Origin: Acidobacteriota bacterium
GTDB lineage: Bacteria; Acidobacteriota; Thermoanaerobaculia; Multivoradales; JBCCEF01
Assembly: GCA_039030395.1 (NCBI GenBank)
Contig: JBCCEF010000012.1
Span: 62,001-126,000 of the forward strand
Reading direction: 5' to 3'
DNA length: 64,000 nt
Position numbers and translations under genes: made by a program. Position 1 is the stretch's first letter; the number at the start of each line of letters is the position of its first letter. The notes below the pieces were generated by a model, which worked only from the letters and a program-made list of their open reading frames with translations, was not told the DNA's origin and ran no database searches. This document shows positions 27,023-35,026 of this stretch, piece by piece.

Positions 27023-27798
27023 AGCAAACCGCAGTCCGCCAGAAAGCCGGCGGTCAGTTCCCACAGACGGTCGAGGCGATCGAGCAGGCGGTGATCGCCG
27101 TCGGCGAAGAGTTCCAGCCGAATCTCCTGGAAGGCGCAGCCGGCGACGAACTCCATCACCCCGCGCCAGGGCACGGAGGCGTCCTGCATGCCCTGGAAGA
27201 TGAGCGTCGGGGTGCGGTAGAGGGAACGCAGGTCTTCGACCGGGTACGCCTCCAGATCGCGCCACAGGTCCCAGCCGAGGTCCACTTCCACCAGTTCCGT
27301 GGCGAAGCGCAGGTATCCGTCCCGCTCCCAACGCGCCATTCCGTCCTCCCCCGCCACGGCGGCCAATCCCGCCGCCAGTTCGAGGGCGGGGGCCAGGTGA
27401 ATCGCCGCTTCGACCCGGCCGGGGTGGCGCGCCGCCCACCACATCGCCGACGCACCGCCCATCGACGAGCCAAAGAGCACCCGGCGGCCGAAGCCGCGCT
27501 CCGTCAGGGCCGCATCCACCCGGCCGATGTCTTCGAGGTTGCGGCTCAGAGAGAGTTCCTCCATCGAGCCGCCGGAGGCGCCGTGGCCGCGGAAGTCGAA
27601 GGAGCAAAAGGCGAGACCCGCCGCCACCGCCCGGCGCCGGAAGAGATCCGCCTTCTCGCCCTCCTGACTGGAGCCGAAGCCGTGGAGGTAGAGCATCGCC
27701 CGGTCGCTATCCGCATCCTCCGGCCGGCTGAGGCGCACCGCCAGGGCGCCGGCACCGGTCTCGAGCCTGAAGGTCTCGTCGCTCACCGTAGCCCTCAT
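27019..27798 (-). CDS. Alpha/beta-hydrolase
   Basis: 259 residues. LYLHGFGSSQEGEKADLF carries the oxyanion HG motif; SSMGGASAMWWA carries the nucleophile Ser; FQGMQDASVPWRG supplies the acid; and ADGDHRLLDRLDRLW the catalytic His. The overall pattern is that of small serine esterases/peptidase-like hydrolases (the YqiA/RsbQ-like style with HGFGSS). The substrate is unknown. It is the last gene of a tight block rnhA-like / rnd / hydrolase, each joined by a 4-bp ATGA overlap, which implies translational coupling, although no shared pathway is evident. Confidence 0.85.
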   Translation of the reverse strand: MRATVSDETFRLETGAGALAVRLSRPEDADSDRAMLYLHGFGSSQEGEKADLFRRRAVAAGLAFCSFDFRGHGASGGSMEELSLSRNLEDIGRVDAALTERGFGRRVLFGSSMGGASAMWWAARHPGRVEAAIHLAPALELAAGLAAVAGEDGMARWERDGYLRFATELVEVDLGWDLWRDLEAYPVEDLRSLYRTPTLIFQGMQDASVPWRGVMEFVAGCAFQEIRLELFADGDHRLLDRLDRLWELTAGFLADCGLL

Positions 27799-28997
27799 CG
27801 CTGCCCTTGGGGGGACTCCACCGTCCGCAGCTCGATGCCGTCAGCGGCGGCGACGATGGAGGTACGGCCGGCGAGCCAGTCGAGCACCGGCTGACCGGCC
27901 AGCTGCCGCCGCCAGCCGGTGAGGATGCCCAACTCCGGCGCGCTCGCCAATTCACGGTCGCCGCTGCCCCACCAGCGGACCAGCGCTTCGACCTCGTCGC
28001 GCGAAGCGACGAAGCGCGGCGCCACCCCCGCCTCCCGGCTCATCGCCTGGACGATGGCGGAAACCATCGAACTCTGGACCTTCTGCTCATCGGAAAGGGC
28101 CGGCGGCCGGGGCGAGGGTTCTAGCGGGTGAGCGAGACCCTCTCGCACCCGCTCCAACAACTCCCGACCGTGGCGTCGCACGAACCCTTCCTTGATGCCG
28201 CGAACGCGTTCGAAATCCGCCAGTTTCTTCGGCGGCCGGCGGGCGATCTCCAGCAGCACCCGGTCCTGCAGCACCCACTGCGGCGGTTTGTTGCCGGCCA
28301 GGGCTCGGCGCTCGCGCCAGGCGGCGAGGACCCGCACCACCCCTTGGCTGCGCGGCGCCATGCGGTCCCATCCCTTGATCTTGCGATAGATCTCCTCCGG
28401 CTTCGGCCGCTCGGCGTTGGCGGCCGCCAGCCGCTGAGATTCCTCCCGCACCCAGGCCATTCGTCGGCGCGCGTCGAGCTGTTCTCCTAACCGGCGGCGG
28501 ATCTCTGGCAGGTAGCGCACGTCGTCCAGGGCGTAGCGGATCTGTTCGTCGTCGAGGGGCCGCCGCGACCACTGGGTGAACTGAGCCCCCTTGTCGAGGG
28601 TGACGCCGAGCACTTTCTGCACCAGGTTGCCGTAGCCGATTTGATCGCCTATCCCCAGGTAGGCGGCGGCGATCTGGGTATCGAAGACGTTCCGCCCGGC
28701 CACCGCGAAGCGCTGGCCCAGGAGAGCGAGGTCCGCCTGCGCCGCGTGCAGCACTTTTTCGACCTCCGGATCGGCCAGCAGTTGCGCCACCGGCTCGACA
28801 TCGACGGCGAGGGGATCGATGGCCGCCACCGCCGGAGAATCGGGATCACCCCAGCCCACCTGCACCAGCGACAGCTCCGGGATGTAGCGGCTCTCGGAAA
28901 CGAACTCCAGGTCGAGGGCGAAGCTTCCCGCCCGGCGCAGGGCTGCGACGATTTCGGAAACCCGCGCCGGATCGTCCATCAGTGTTCGCTCGTTCAT
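27795..28997 (-). CDS. rnd: Ribonuclease D
   Basis: 400 residues. The DEDDy 3'-5' exonuclease core has ALDLEFVSES (D-E), HAAQADLALLG with the FDTQIAA strand (second Asp), and YALDDVRYL (Tyr and last Asp). An HRDC domain follows near 210-290 (LAAWRERRALAGNKPPQWVL, LADFERVRGIKEGFVRRHG), and the C-terminal part fits the second RNase D HRDC-like domain. It trims 3' ends of tRNA precursors and other stable RNAs. ATG overlaps the stop of the RNase H gene upstream (ATGA). Confidence 0.92.
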   Translation of the reverse strand: MNERTLMDDPARVSEIVAALRRAGSFALDLEFVSESRYIPELSLVQVGWGDPDSPAVAAIDPLAVDVEPVAQLLADPEVEKVLHAAQADLALLGQRFAVAGRNVFDTQIAAAYLGIGDQIGYGNLVQKVLGVTLDKGAQFTQWSRRPLDDEQIRYALDDVRYLPEIRRRLGEQLDARRRMAWVREESQRLAAANAERPKPEEIYRKIKGWDRMAPRSQGVVRVLAAWRERRALAGNKPPQWVLQDRVLLEIARRPPKKLADFERVRGIKEGFVRRHGRELLERVREGLAHPLEPSPRPPALSDEQKVQSSMVSAIVQAMSREAGVAPRFVASRDEVEALVRWWGSGDRELASAPELGILTGWRRQLAGQPVLDWLAGRTSIVAAADGIELRTVESPQGQR

Positions 28998-29947
28998 CGG
29001 CCTCCCCTCTTCTTGCCGGACTGCGACGTCTCAGCGCCCTTCGAGGACCGAAGGGCCTGGTCCAGGCGCTTGCGCACCTCCGGCTCCTCGGAGGATTCCC
29101 GCCAGTGGACGGTGCGGCCGGCGAGTTGACGGCTCAACGCCTGCCAGGCCGACTGGTTCTTGACCGCCTTGCCGCCGGCCGTCCGCCAGCCCCGGCGCCG
29201 CCAGGCGGCCAGCCACTCGCTGGCCCCCAAACGCAGGTAGTCGGAGGGGGCGAAGAAGGTCACCGGCTCGGCCTCCGGCAACTCGGCGAGCAGTTCCGCC
29301 CCGGCCAGCACTTCCAGCTCGTTGCCGGTGGTGCCGTTGCGTCGTCCCTCGACCAGGCGCTCTTCCCCGCCGTCGCGCACCAGAGCCACCCAGCGTCCCC
29401 GTCCGCGGTGGCAGGAGAGACGCAAATGAATGGATCGCGCCGTCGGCGGCGAGCCTTGCTGCGTCGGACCGGATTCTGCGCCCTGAGCCTTCAGGCCCCG
29501 GCCGCCGCGCAGGGTATCCGCCGCCGCCGTCGCCAGGGCGTCGGCGCGCTCATTGTGGCGGTGGCCGGCATGGCCCTTGACCCAAGCCCAGTCGACCTGC
29601 CTGCCGGCGGTCAACTCCGCCAGGCATCGCCAGAGGTCGGCATTGAGAACCGCGCTGCCGTCCTTCTTGCGCCAGCCCTTGGCGATCCAGCCGGCCAGCC
29701 ACTCGGTCACCCCGCGGCGCAGGTACTGGGAGTCGGTGATCACCTGGACGGCGTCCGCTTCGGTCACCACCGCTTCCAGGCCGCGAATGGCCGCCGTCAG
29801 CTCCATGCGATTGTTTGTGGTGTGGGCCTCGGCGCCGGACAACTCGCGCTGGTCATCGCCGGTGAGAATCACCACCCCCCAGCCGCCGGGACCGGGATTG
29901 GGACTGGCGCCACCGTCGGTGTAGAGAGTGATTCGCTGCTGGTTCAT
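28994..29947 (-). CDS. Ribonuclease HI with a second, degenerate RNase H-like domain
   Basis: 317 residues, about twice the normal RNase HI length. Residues 1-145 are a complete RNase HI: Asp11 in YTDGGASPNPGP, Glu49 in NNRMELTAA, Asp72 in ITDSQYLRRG, His126 and Asp136 in WVKGHAGHRHNERADALA. It removes RNA from RNA/DNA hybrids. After a linker, residues ~168-290 repeat the same fold order: NELEVLAGAELLAEL mirrors NRMELTAAIRGLEAV, FAPSDYLRLGASEWLAAW mirrors ITDSQYLRRGVTEWLAGW, and RTVHW mirrors RQVDW. In the second copy Asp72's equivalent is Pro and the last His/Asp pair is absent, so it is probably inactive and may bind nucleic acid or a partner. Confidence 0.88.
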   Translation of the reverse strand: MNQQRITLYTDGGASPNPGPGGWGVVILTGDDQRELSGAEAHTTNNRMELTAAIRGLEAVVTEADAVQVITDSQYLRRGVTEWLAGWIAKGWRKKDGSAVLNADLWRCLAELTAGRQVDWAWVKGHAGHRHNERADALATAAADTLRGGRGLKAQGAESGPTQQGSPPTARSIHLRLSCHRGRGRWVALVRDGGEERLVEGRRNGTTGNELEVLAGAELLAELPEAEPVTFFAPSDYLRLGASEWLAAWRRRGWRTAGGKAVKNQSAWQALSRQLAGRTVHWRESSEEPEVRKRLDQALRSSKGAETSQSGKKRGGR

Positions 29948-29980
29948 ATTCAGCCTTCGAGGCCTCCGGCTTTGAGGCCC

Positions 29981-31897
29981 TCAGGGTTCAAGATAGGTGT
30001 AGCCGGCGAGTCCTGCCTCGTACACCTTCAGAAGTTGCCGGGCATCGTTTCGGCCGAGGTGCCCGTCGCGCAGCGCGAGTTCGGCCGCCCGGCGCACCCG
30101 GGCCACCAGTTCCTGGCGACTGTACCGGAGGTAGCCGAGGACGTCACTCACCGAATCGCCTTCCTCGACCCCCTCGATGGTGTAGCCGCCCGCCGGATCG
30201 ATCGACACCTGCACGACGTTGGTGTCGCCGAACAGGTTGTGCAGGTCTCCCAGCGCCTCCTGGTAGGCGCCGACCAGAAACACTCCGAGGTAATAGGGCT
30301 CGCCGGATCGGGTCGGGTGGAGGTCCAACAGAGATTTCGGTTCCCGGCCGTCGATGAAGCGAGCGATCTTTCCGTCGGAGTCGCAGGAGATGTCCACCAG
30401 CGTGCCGGAGCGGCTCGGCCGCTCGTCCAGCCGGTGAATCGGCATCACCGGGAAGACCTGGCCGATGGCCCAGGCATCGGGCAGCGACTGGAAGATCGAC
30501 CAGTTGCAGAAATAGGTGTCCGCCACCAGACCTTCCAGCGGACGCAGGTCCTCCGGTAGGTCTCCATCGGCCCGGGCCAGATCCAATACTCGCTGGCCGA
30601 TCCTCAGGAAAATGTCCTCCGCCAGGCCACGGTGCTCGAGGGACATGTGGCCAAGGGAAAACAAGCTCAGGCACTCGTCCCGGTAGGACAGGGCATCGTG
30701 GTAGGTCTCGACGAGATTCGACCGGCTGAGATCCCGCAGGCTGTCATACAGATTGCGCAACGGCGGCTCCACGCCGGCCGGCAGATGGTCGGGGATCTCG
30801 CCGGCTTCCGTCTCCGCCACTCCGAGGGTCTCGACCACCAGTACCGCGTGATGCGCCACCACCGCCCGGCCGGACTCGGACACCAGCACCGGATGGGCGA
30901 TGCCCTCGCCATCGCACACGTCCATCACCCCAAACACCACGTCGTTGGCGTACTCCTGGAGGGAGTAGTTGATCGACGAGGCCTCGGCGCTGCCGGAGCC
31001 GTCGTAGTCCACCCCGAGGCCGCCGCCGACGTCGAGATAGGAGAGCGGCGCTCCCATGCGCGATAGGTTGGCGTACAGCCGGCTGGCCTCCCGCAGCGCG
31101 TCCTTGACGGACCGGATGCTCGAGATCTGAGAGCCGATATGGAAGTGCAGCAGTTCGAAGCAGTCGAGCATCTCCGCCTGTCGCAGAAACGACACCGCCT
31201 CGACCAGGCCGCGGGCACTCAACCCGAACTTCGAACCTTCGCCGCCGGACTCCTGCCAGTAGCCGGAGCCGCGCGCCGCCAACCGGGCGCGGATGCCGAT
31301 ACAGGGGCGCAGGCCGCTGCGCTCCGAGACCCGCTGGAGGAGTCGCAACTCCGACCGCTTCTCCACCACCAGCACCACCTTCGGCCCGAGCTTCGAGGCG
31401 AGGAGCGCTGTCTCGACGTACTCCTCGTCCTTGTAGCCGTTGCAGATCACCAGCGCCTGACGGTCGTCGAGCATCGCCATCACCGCCAGCAGTTCCGCCT
31501 TCGAGCCAGCCTCCAGGCCGTAGTGGAAGGGCCGCCCGTACTCCACTAGCCGCTGCACCAGATTGCGGTTCTGATTGACCTTGATGGGATACACCCCTTG
31601 GTAGCGACCGCCGTAGCCGTAGGATTCGATGGCGGCCGCGAAGGCGAAGTGCAGCTCCTCCACCCGCGCCTTGACGATTTCCGAGAAGCGGATCAGCAGC
31701 GGCAGCTCGATGCCGCGCTCGCGCACCTCGTCGACCAGCGCCTTCAGGTCCACCGCCGGCCCGCCGGGCCCCTCCGGATGAACCTGCACCGTGCCCTCGG
31801 CGCCGACCGAGAAGTAGTCGTTTCCCCAACCCGCGATGTGGTAGAGCGCGCTCGAATCGGCGGGAGTCCACCGAGAGCCCTTCACCTTGCTGACCAT
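29981..31897 (-). CDS. speA: Biosynthetic arginine decarboxylase
   Basis: 638 residues, the usual size for SpeA. The PLP lysine is Lys106 in YPIKVNQN. HFHIGSQISSIRSVKDALRE and VGGGLGVDYDGSG form the phosphate-binding face, and ISCDSDGKIARFIDG near 500 supplies active-site Cys/Asp residues. It makes agmatine from arginine as the first step to putrescine. GGAGGGGG lies 6 bases before the ATG, a strong ribosome site. No agmatinase or agmatine deiminase gene is in this window. The gene is 65 bp downstream of dacB on the same strand; that gap contains one CTAGCAGG motif. Confidence 0.95.
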   Translation of the reverse strand: MVSKVKGSRWTPADSSALYHIAGWGNDYFSVGAEGTVQVHPEGPGGPAVDLKALVDEVRERGIELPLLIRFSEIVKARVEELHFAFAAAIESYGYGGRYQGVYPIKVNQNRNLVQRLVEYGRPFHYGLEAGSKAELLAVMAMLDDRQALVICNGYKDEEYVETALLASKLGPKVVLVVEKRSELRLLQRVSERSGLRPCIGIRARLAARGSGYWQESGGEGSKFGLSARGLVEAVSFLRQAEMLDCFELLHFHIGSQISSIRSVKDALREASRLYANLSRMGAPLSYLDVGGGLGVDYDGSGSAEASSINYSLQEYANDVVFGVMDVCDGEGIAHPVLVSESGRAVVAHHAVLVVETLGVAETEAGEIPDHLPAGVEPPLRNLYDSLRDLSRSNLVETYHDALSYRDECLSLFSLGHMSLEHRGLAEDIFLRIGQRVLDLARADGDLPEDLRPLEGLVADTYFCNWSIFQSLPDAWAIGQVFPVMPIHRLDERPSRSGTLVDISCDSDGKIARFIDGREPKSLLDLHPTRSGEPYYLGVFLVGAYQEALGDLHNLFGDTNVVQVSIDPAGGYTIEGVEEGDSVSDVLGYLRYSRQELVARVRRAAELALRDGHLGRNDARQLLKVYEAGLAGYTYLEP

Positions 31898-31962
31898 TGA
31901 TTGCCCCCTCCTGACCGCCCCAGCGCCGCCGAAGGCGGCCAGACTCTAGCAGGCTTGGCGGG

Positions 31963-33357
31963 TCATCGCGCCAGAAGCCGCACCATTTCCCGCCAGGCGG
32001 CGGCGCGGCCTTCGGTTTGGTGATCGAGGAAGATCACGAACACCCGCGGATTCTCGGAGTCCGGGCGACGGTAGCCGGCCAGGGCGTGGGTGTGGCGCAG
32101 GGTGCCGGTCTTAGCGGCGAGGTCCGCCGGGCGACGCCAGGCTTCGAGGGTGCCCTTTCCCGGCCGGGCCAGGGCGTCGCGAAAGGCCGAAAACCAGGGC
32201 TGATCGACAGCCCAAGTCAACACCGCCGCCACACTGCGGGGGGTGATCAGGTTGGCATCCGAAAGACCCGAGGCATCGCCCACCACGAAACTCTCCGCCG
32301 GCACGCCGACGACGTCCGTCAGGAAGTCGCGCAGCAGGGTGAGACCGCCATCGTAGCGGCCCTCGCCGATCTTGGCCAGGGCGATCTGCCGCAGGATCAT
32401 CTCCGCGTACCAGTTGTGGCTGTCCTCCAATACCGGCACCAACAACCTCGCGAGGGGTGGCGAGCGCAGGGTGGCAAGATGGACTTCCTCCTGGCCGCTC
32501 GGTCGGTGGCGCAGGCGGATCTCCCCTTCCATCGCGATCCCCTCGGCGGCGAGGGCTGTCCGCAGAGCTTCGGCGGCCTGGTACTCCGGGTCGGGAGTGG
32601 CCACCTTCAGGGTGTAGGCCGCCTCCGAAATCGGATACTCGCCGCGGGCGCGTATCGCGGGCGTCCCCCAATCCGGCAGGAAATCCACCGTGCCGCGACC
32701 GTGGCGTTCCGCTCCGACGGTCTGGATCTCGTTGATGAGCCGCAGACGGGGCGGCCCGGCGAAGGCGCCCCGATCCCCCACCTTCGCCCCCGGCGCAATG
32801 GAGACCTCGACGGCGTTTTCGTCTACCGCCAGGGCCGAGGTGGGGGCGCCGAAGGCGTAGGCGCTCTCGGAGAGCGGACGACCGGCCGGCATGGCGCGAC
32901 CGGGGAATCGGTGAAGATCGACGACCAAGTCTCCGGTGACTCGCAGGAGTCCGTTCTGCCGCAGGCTTTTGCCCAGGGCGCGCAGCGGAGCGTCCCCCTT
33001 GCCACCGTGCCAGCGGCCGGCCCAAGAAGGATCACCCGCCGCCCGCACCACCAGATCACCGACCAGCACCCCTTCGCGGGGCGCGGTGGTGCCGAAGACC
33101 GCCGTGTCGATCCGGTACTCCGGTCCGAGGTGGTGTAACGCCGCTGCCGCGAGAAAGACCTTCTGGACGGAAGCTGGGGCAAAGCGGCGATCGGCGTTGC
33201 CTTCAGTCGGAGACGCTCCCGAGCGAGCGATGAAGACTCCTCGAAAGAAACGGTCCGGTTCCTCGGCTCCTGCATCCAAAGGCAGCAGAGCACCGAAAAT
33301 CAAGGTCAGAGCCAAAAGGCACCTCGAGCGAGCATTACTCATTGCGCATTTCTTCAT
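31963..33357 (-). CDS. dacB: D-alanyl-D-alanine carboxypeptidase/endopeptidase, PBP4 (DacB) family
   Basis: 464 residues from the ATG at 33357. The signal peptide is followed by RFAPASVQKVFLAAAALHHLG with the catalytic SxxK (SVQK). The SxN motif is SHNWYAEMILR and the third is AKTGTLRHTHALAGY. The large insertion between SxxK and SxN (VVRAAGDPSW, LRLINEIQTV) is typical of the PBP4 class. It trims peptidoglycan side chains in the periplasm. Three in-frame starts are possible: 33435 (overlong), 33357 (MKK start) and 33342 (MSNARS); no strong ribosome site decides, and 33357 gives a normal signal peptide. It is divergent from the ACP/ketosynthase operon. Confidence 0.88.
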   Translation of the reverse strand: MKKCAMSNARSRCLLALTLIFGALLPLDAGAEEPDRFFRGVFIARSGASPTEGNADRRFAPASVQKVFLAAAALHHLGPEYRIDTAVFGTTAPREGVLVGDLVVRAAGDPSWAGRWHGGKGDAPLRALGKSLRQNGLLRVTGDLVVDLHRFPGRAMPAGRPLSESAYAFGAPTSALAVDENAVEVSIAPGAKVGDRGAFAGPPRLRLINEIQTVGAERHGRGTVDFLPDWGTPAIRARGEYPISEAAYTLKVATPDPEYQAAEALRTALAAEGIAMEGEIRLRHRPSGQEEVHLATLRSPPLARLLVPVLEDSHNWYAEMILRQIALAKIGEGRYDGGLTLLRDFLTDVVGVPAESFVVGDASGLSDANLITPRSVAAVLTWAVDQPWFSAFRDALARPGKGTLEAWRRPADLAAKTGTLRHTHALAGYRRPDSENPRVFVIFLDHQTEGRAAAWREMVRLLAR

Positions 33358-33522
33358 GAGAAAATGGCTGGCACGTTGCTCCGATACACTAGGATTATGT
33401 CTGTATATATGCATGCATCGAGGGAAACGAATCACATTGATTTTCCCCTAAGGAACCTAGCTGACACACAAGACCGTTCTCCCGCTCGCCGGCGGGGGTC
33501 AGGGATTCCAAGGAGAAATACC
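33358..33522. promoter_or_regulatory. Divergent AT-rich regulatory region ahead of the ACP/ketosynthase operon
   Basis: This 165-bp spacer between dacB and the ACP gene is clearly less GC-rich than its flanks, especially 33380-33470 (GATACACT, GTATATATGC, GATTTTCCCC). It must hold both divergent promoters. TACACT and TATATA are possible -10 boxes but no well-spaced -35 was found, so no exact promoter is called. GGGAAA (33422-33427) and TTTCCC (33442-33447) form a weak 6-bp inverted repeat that could be an operator. Confidence 0.4.
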
Positions 33523-33795
33523 ATGAAGCGTGACGAGATTCGCAGCAAGATCAAGGAAATCATCGCCACCGTTGCCGACCTGGACGCCGACGGAATCGGC
33601 GACAACGCGCATCTGTTCGACGATCTGGATCTAGATTCTCTCTCCCTCCTGGAGATCGGGGTGGACATGGACTACGAGTTCCGACTCGGCGCTCCGGACC
33701 TGGATGAGCGCATCAAGGGAGTCCAGACCATCGGCCAGGCGGTGGAGCTGGTCGAGGCGCTACAGGCCGAAAAGACCCAGGCCGAAGTCGCCTGA
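33523..33795 (+). CDS. Acyl carrier protein (type II, discrete)
   Basis: 90 residues. A four-helix ACP with the phosphopantetheine serine in LDLDSLSLLEIGVDMDYEF (near residue 38). AAGGAG stands 7 bases before the ATG at 33523; the frame is open further upstream without a ribosome site. It is first in a five-gene operon with two ketosynthases, a flavoprotein and a carotenoid-oxygenase-like enzyme, so it probably carries the growing chain for that pathway rather than for housekeeping fatty-acid synthesis. The sequence DLDERIKGVQTIGQAVELVE at the end is typical of PKS/aryl-polyene-type ACPs, but the subfamily was not tested. Confidence 0.92.
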   Translation: MKRDEIRSKIKEIIATVADLDADGIGDNAHLFDDLDLDSLSLLEIGVDMDYEFRLGAPDLDERIKGVQTIGQAVELVEALQAEKTQAEVA

Positions 33796-33817
33796 TCCGA
33801 CGTCCGGAACCCCAGCC

Positions 33818-35026
33818 ATGGAACCCATCGTTATCACCGGAATCGGTGTCGTTAGCCCGGTGGGAATAGGGCATCGCTCCTTCTGGAACAGCCTGTTGGA
33901 AGGACGCTCCGGCATAGCGCCCGTGGAGTCCATCGACACCTCTGGCTACCGTGTTCACAACGGCGGCGAGGTGAAGGACTTTCGCCCACAGGACCACGAC
34001 GTCGATCCGACCTGGGGGCGCGCCTCGCAGCTCGCCGTCGCCGCTTCGCGCCTCGCCTTAGCGGATGCGGACCTGACGGGGGCCGAAGGCGATCCACTGC
34101 GCTGGGGAGTCGCCATGGGCACCACCTCCGGGGAGCCCAGGGTCATCGAGCACTTCAACGCGCAGTTCGTCAACGAAAAGCTGGCCGACGTCGGGCCGGA
34201 GTTGATGACCTTCTACCCCAGCCACGTGATTGCCGCTCACGTCGCCGAAGCGCTCGCCTTCGGCGGTCCCAACACTATGATCCCGGCCGCCTGCGCCGCC
34301 GGCAACTACGCCATCGGCTTCGCCTGCGACGCCCTCGCCAGCGGCCGGGCGGATCGCATGCTGGCCGGCGGTGCCGACGCCTTCTCGCGTATGACCTACA
34401 CCGGATTCGCGCGCCTTGGAGCAGTTTCACCGGACGTCTGCCGGCCCTTCGACCGCGACCGCCAGGGGATGATTCCCGGCGAGGGGGCGGCAGTGCTGGT
34501 GTTGGAGCGGCAGTCCTCGGCCCGCCAGCGGGGGGCTCGCATCTGGGCGGAAGTCGCCGGCTACGGCCTGTCCTGCGACGCCCACCACATGACCGCCGCC
34601 CACCCCGCAGGCGACGGTGCCGCGAGGGCGATGACCACCGCCCTTGACGACGCCGGGGTGCGGCCGGAGGAAGTGGGCTATGTCAGCGCCCACGGCACCG
34701 GCACGCCGACCAACGATCGGCTGGAGACCTTGGCTCTCTACCAGGCCTTCGGCGAGGGTGCCCGGCGGGTGCCGGTGAGTTCCGTCAAGTCGATGCTCGG
34801 CCACACCATGGGTGCCGCCTCGGCGATGGAGGCCGCCGTCTGCACCCTGGCGGTGGCCGAGAACAAGGTGCCGCCGACGATCAATTTCGAGCAGCCGGAC
34901 CCGGAGTGCGACATCGACTGCGTCCCCAACGAGGCGCGCGAAGTGCCGGTGGGGGTCGCCCTCAACAACGCCTCGGCCTTCGGCGGCAACAATGCCTCGG
35001 TGGTCTTTCGGCGGGTCGCGTCATGA
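33818..35026 (+). CDS. Beta-ketoacyl synthase, complete active site (KS-alpha)
   Basis: 402 residues, FabF-type. The catalytic triad is intact: Cys159 in PAACAAGN, His292 in AHGTGTPTND and His329 in KSMLGHTMGAA, with Lys324. The end NNASAFGGNNASVVFRR is the usual KS C-terminus. It should condense ACP-bound chains with malonyl-ACP. The ATG at 33818 follows the ACP stop by 22 bp and aligns with the family's VVITGIGVVSPVG start; earlier in-frame codons overlap the ACP gene. Its stop overlaps the start of the second ketosynthase by 4 bp, so the two are likely made in equal amounts and pair as a heterodimer. Confidence 0.93.
   Translation: MEPIVITGIGVVSPVGIGHRSFWNSLLEGRSGIAPVESIDTSGYRVHNGGEVKDFRPQDHDVDPTWGRASQLAVAASRLALADADLTGAEGDPLRWGVAMGTTSGEPRVIEHFNAQFVNEKLADVGPELMTFYPSHVIAAHVAEALAFGGPNTMIPAACAAGNYAIGFACDALASGRADRMLAGGADAFSRMTYTGFARLGAVSPDVCRPFDRDRQGMIPGEGAAVLVLERQSSARQRGARIWAEVAGYGLSCDAHHMTAAHPAGDGAARAMTTALDDAGVRPEEVGYVSAHGTGTPTNDRLETLALYQAFGEGARRVPVSSVKSMLGHTMGAASAMEAAVCTLAVAENKVPPTINFEQPDPECDIDCVPNEAREVPVGVALNNASAFGGNNASVVFRRVAS

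Noticed and set aside
24793-27894. A 1033-codon plus-strand open frame
   Set aside because: It overlaps the PBP1b-like gene in another frame and encodes Arg/Gly/Pro-rich sequence.
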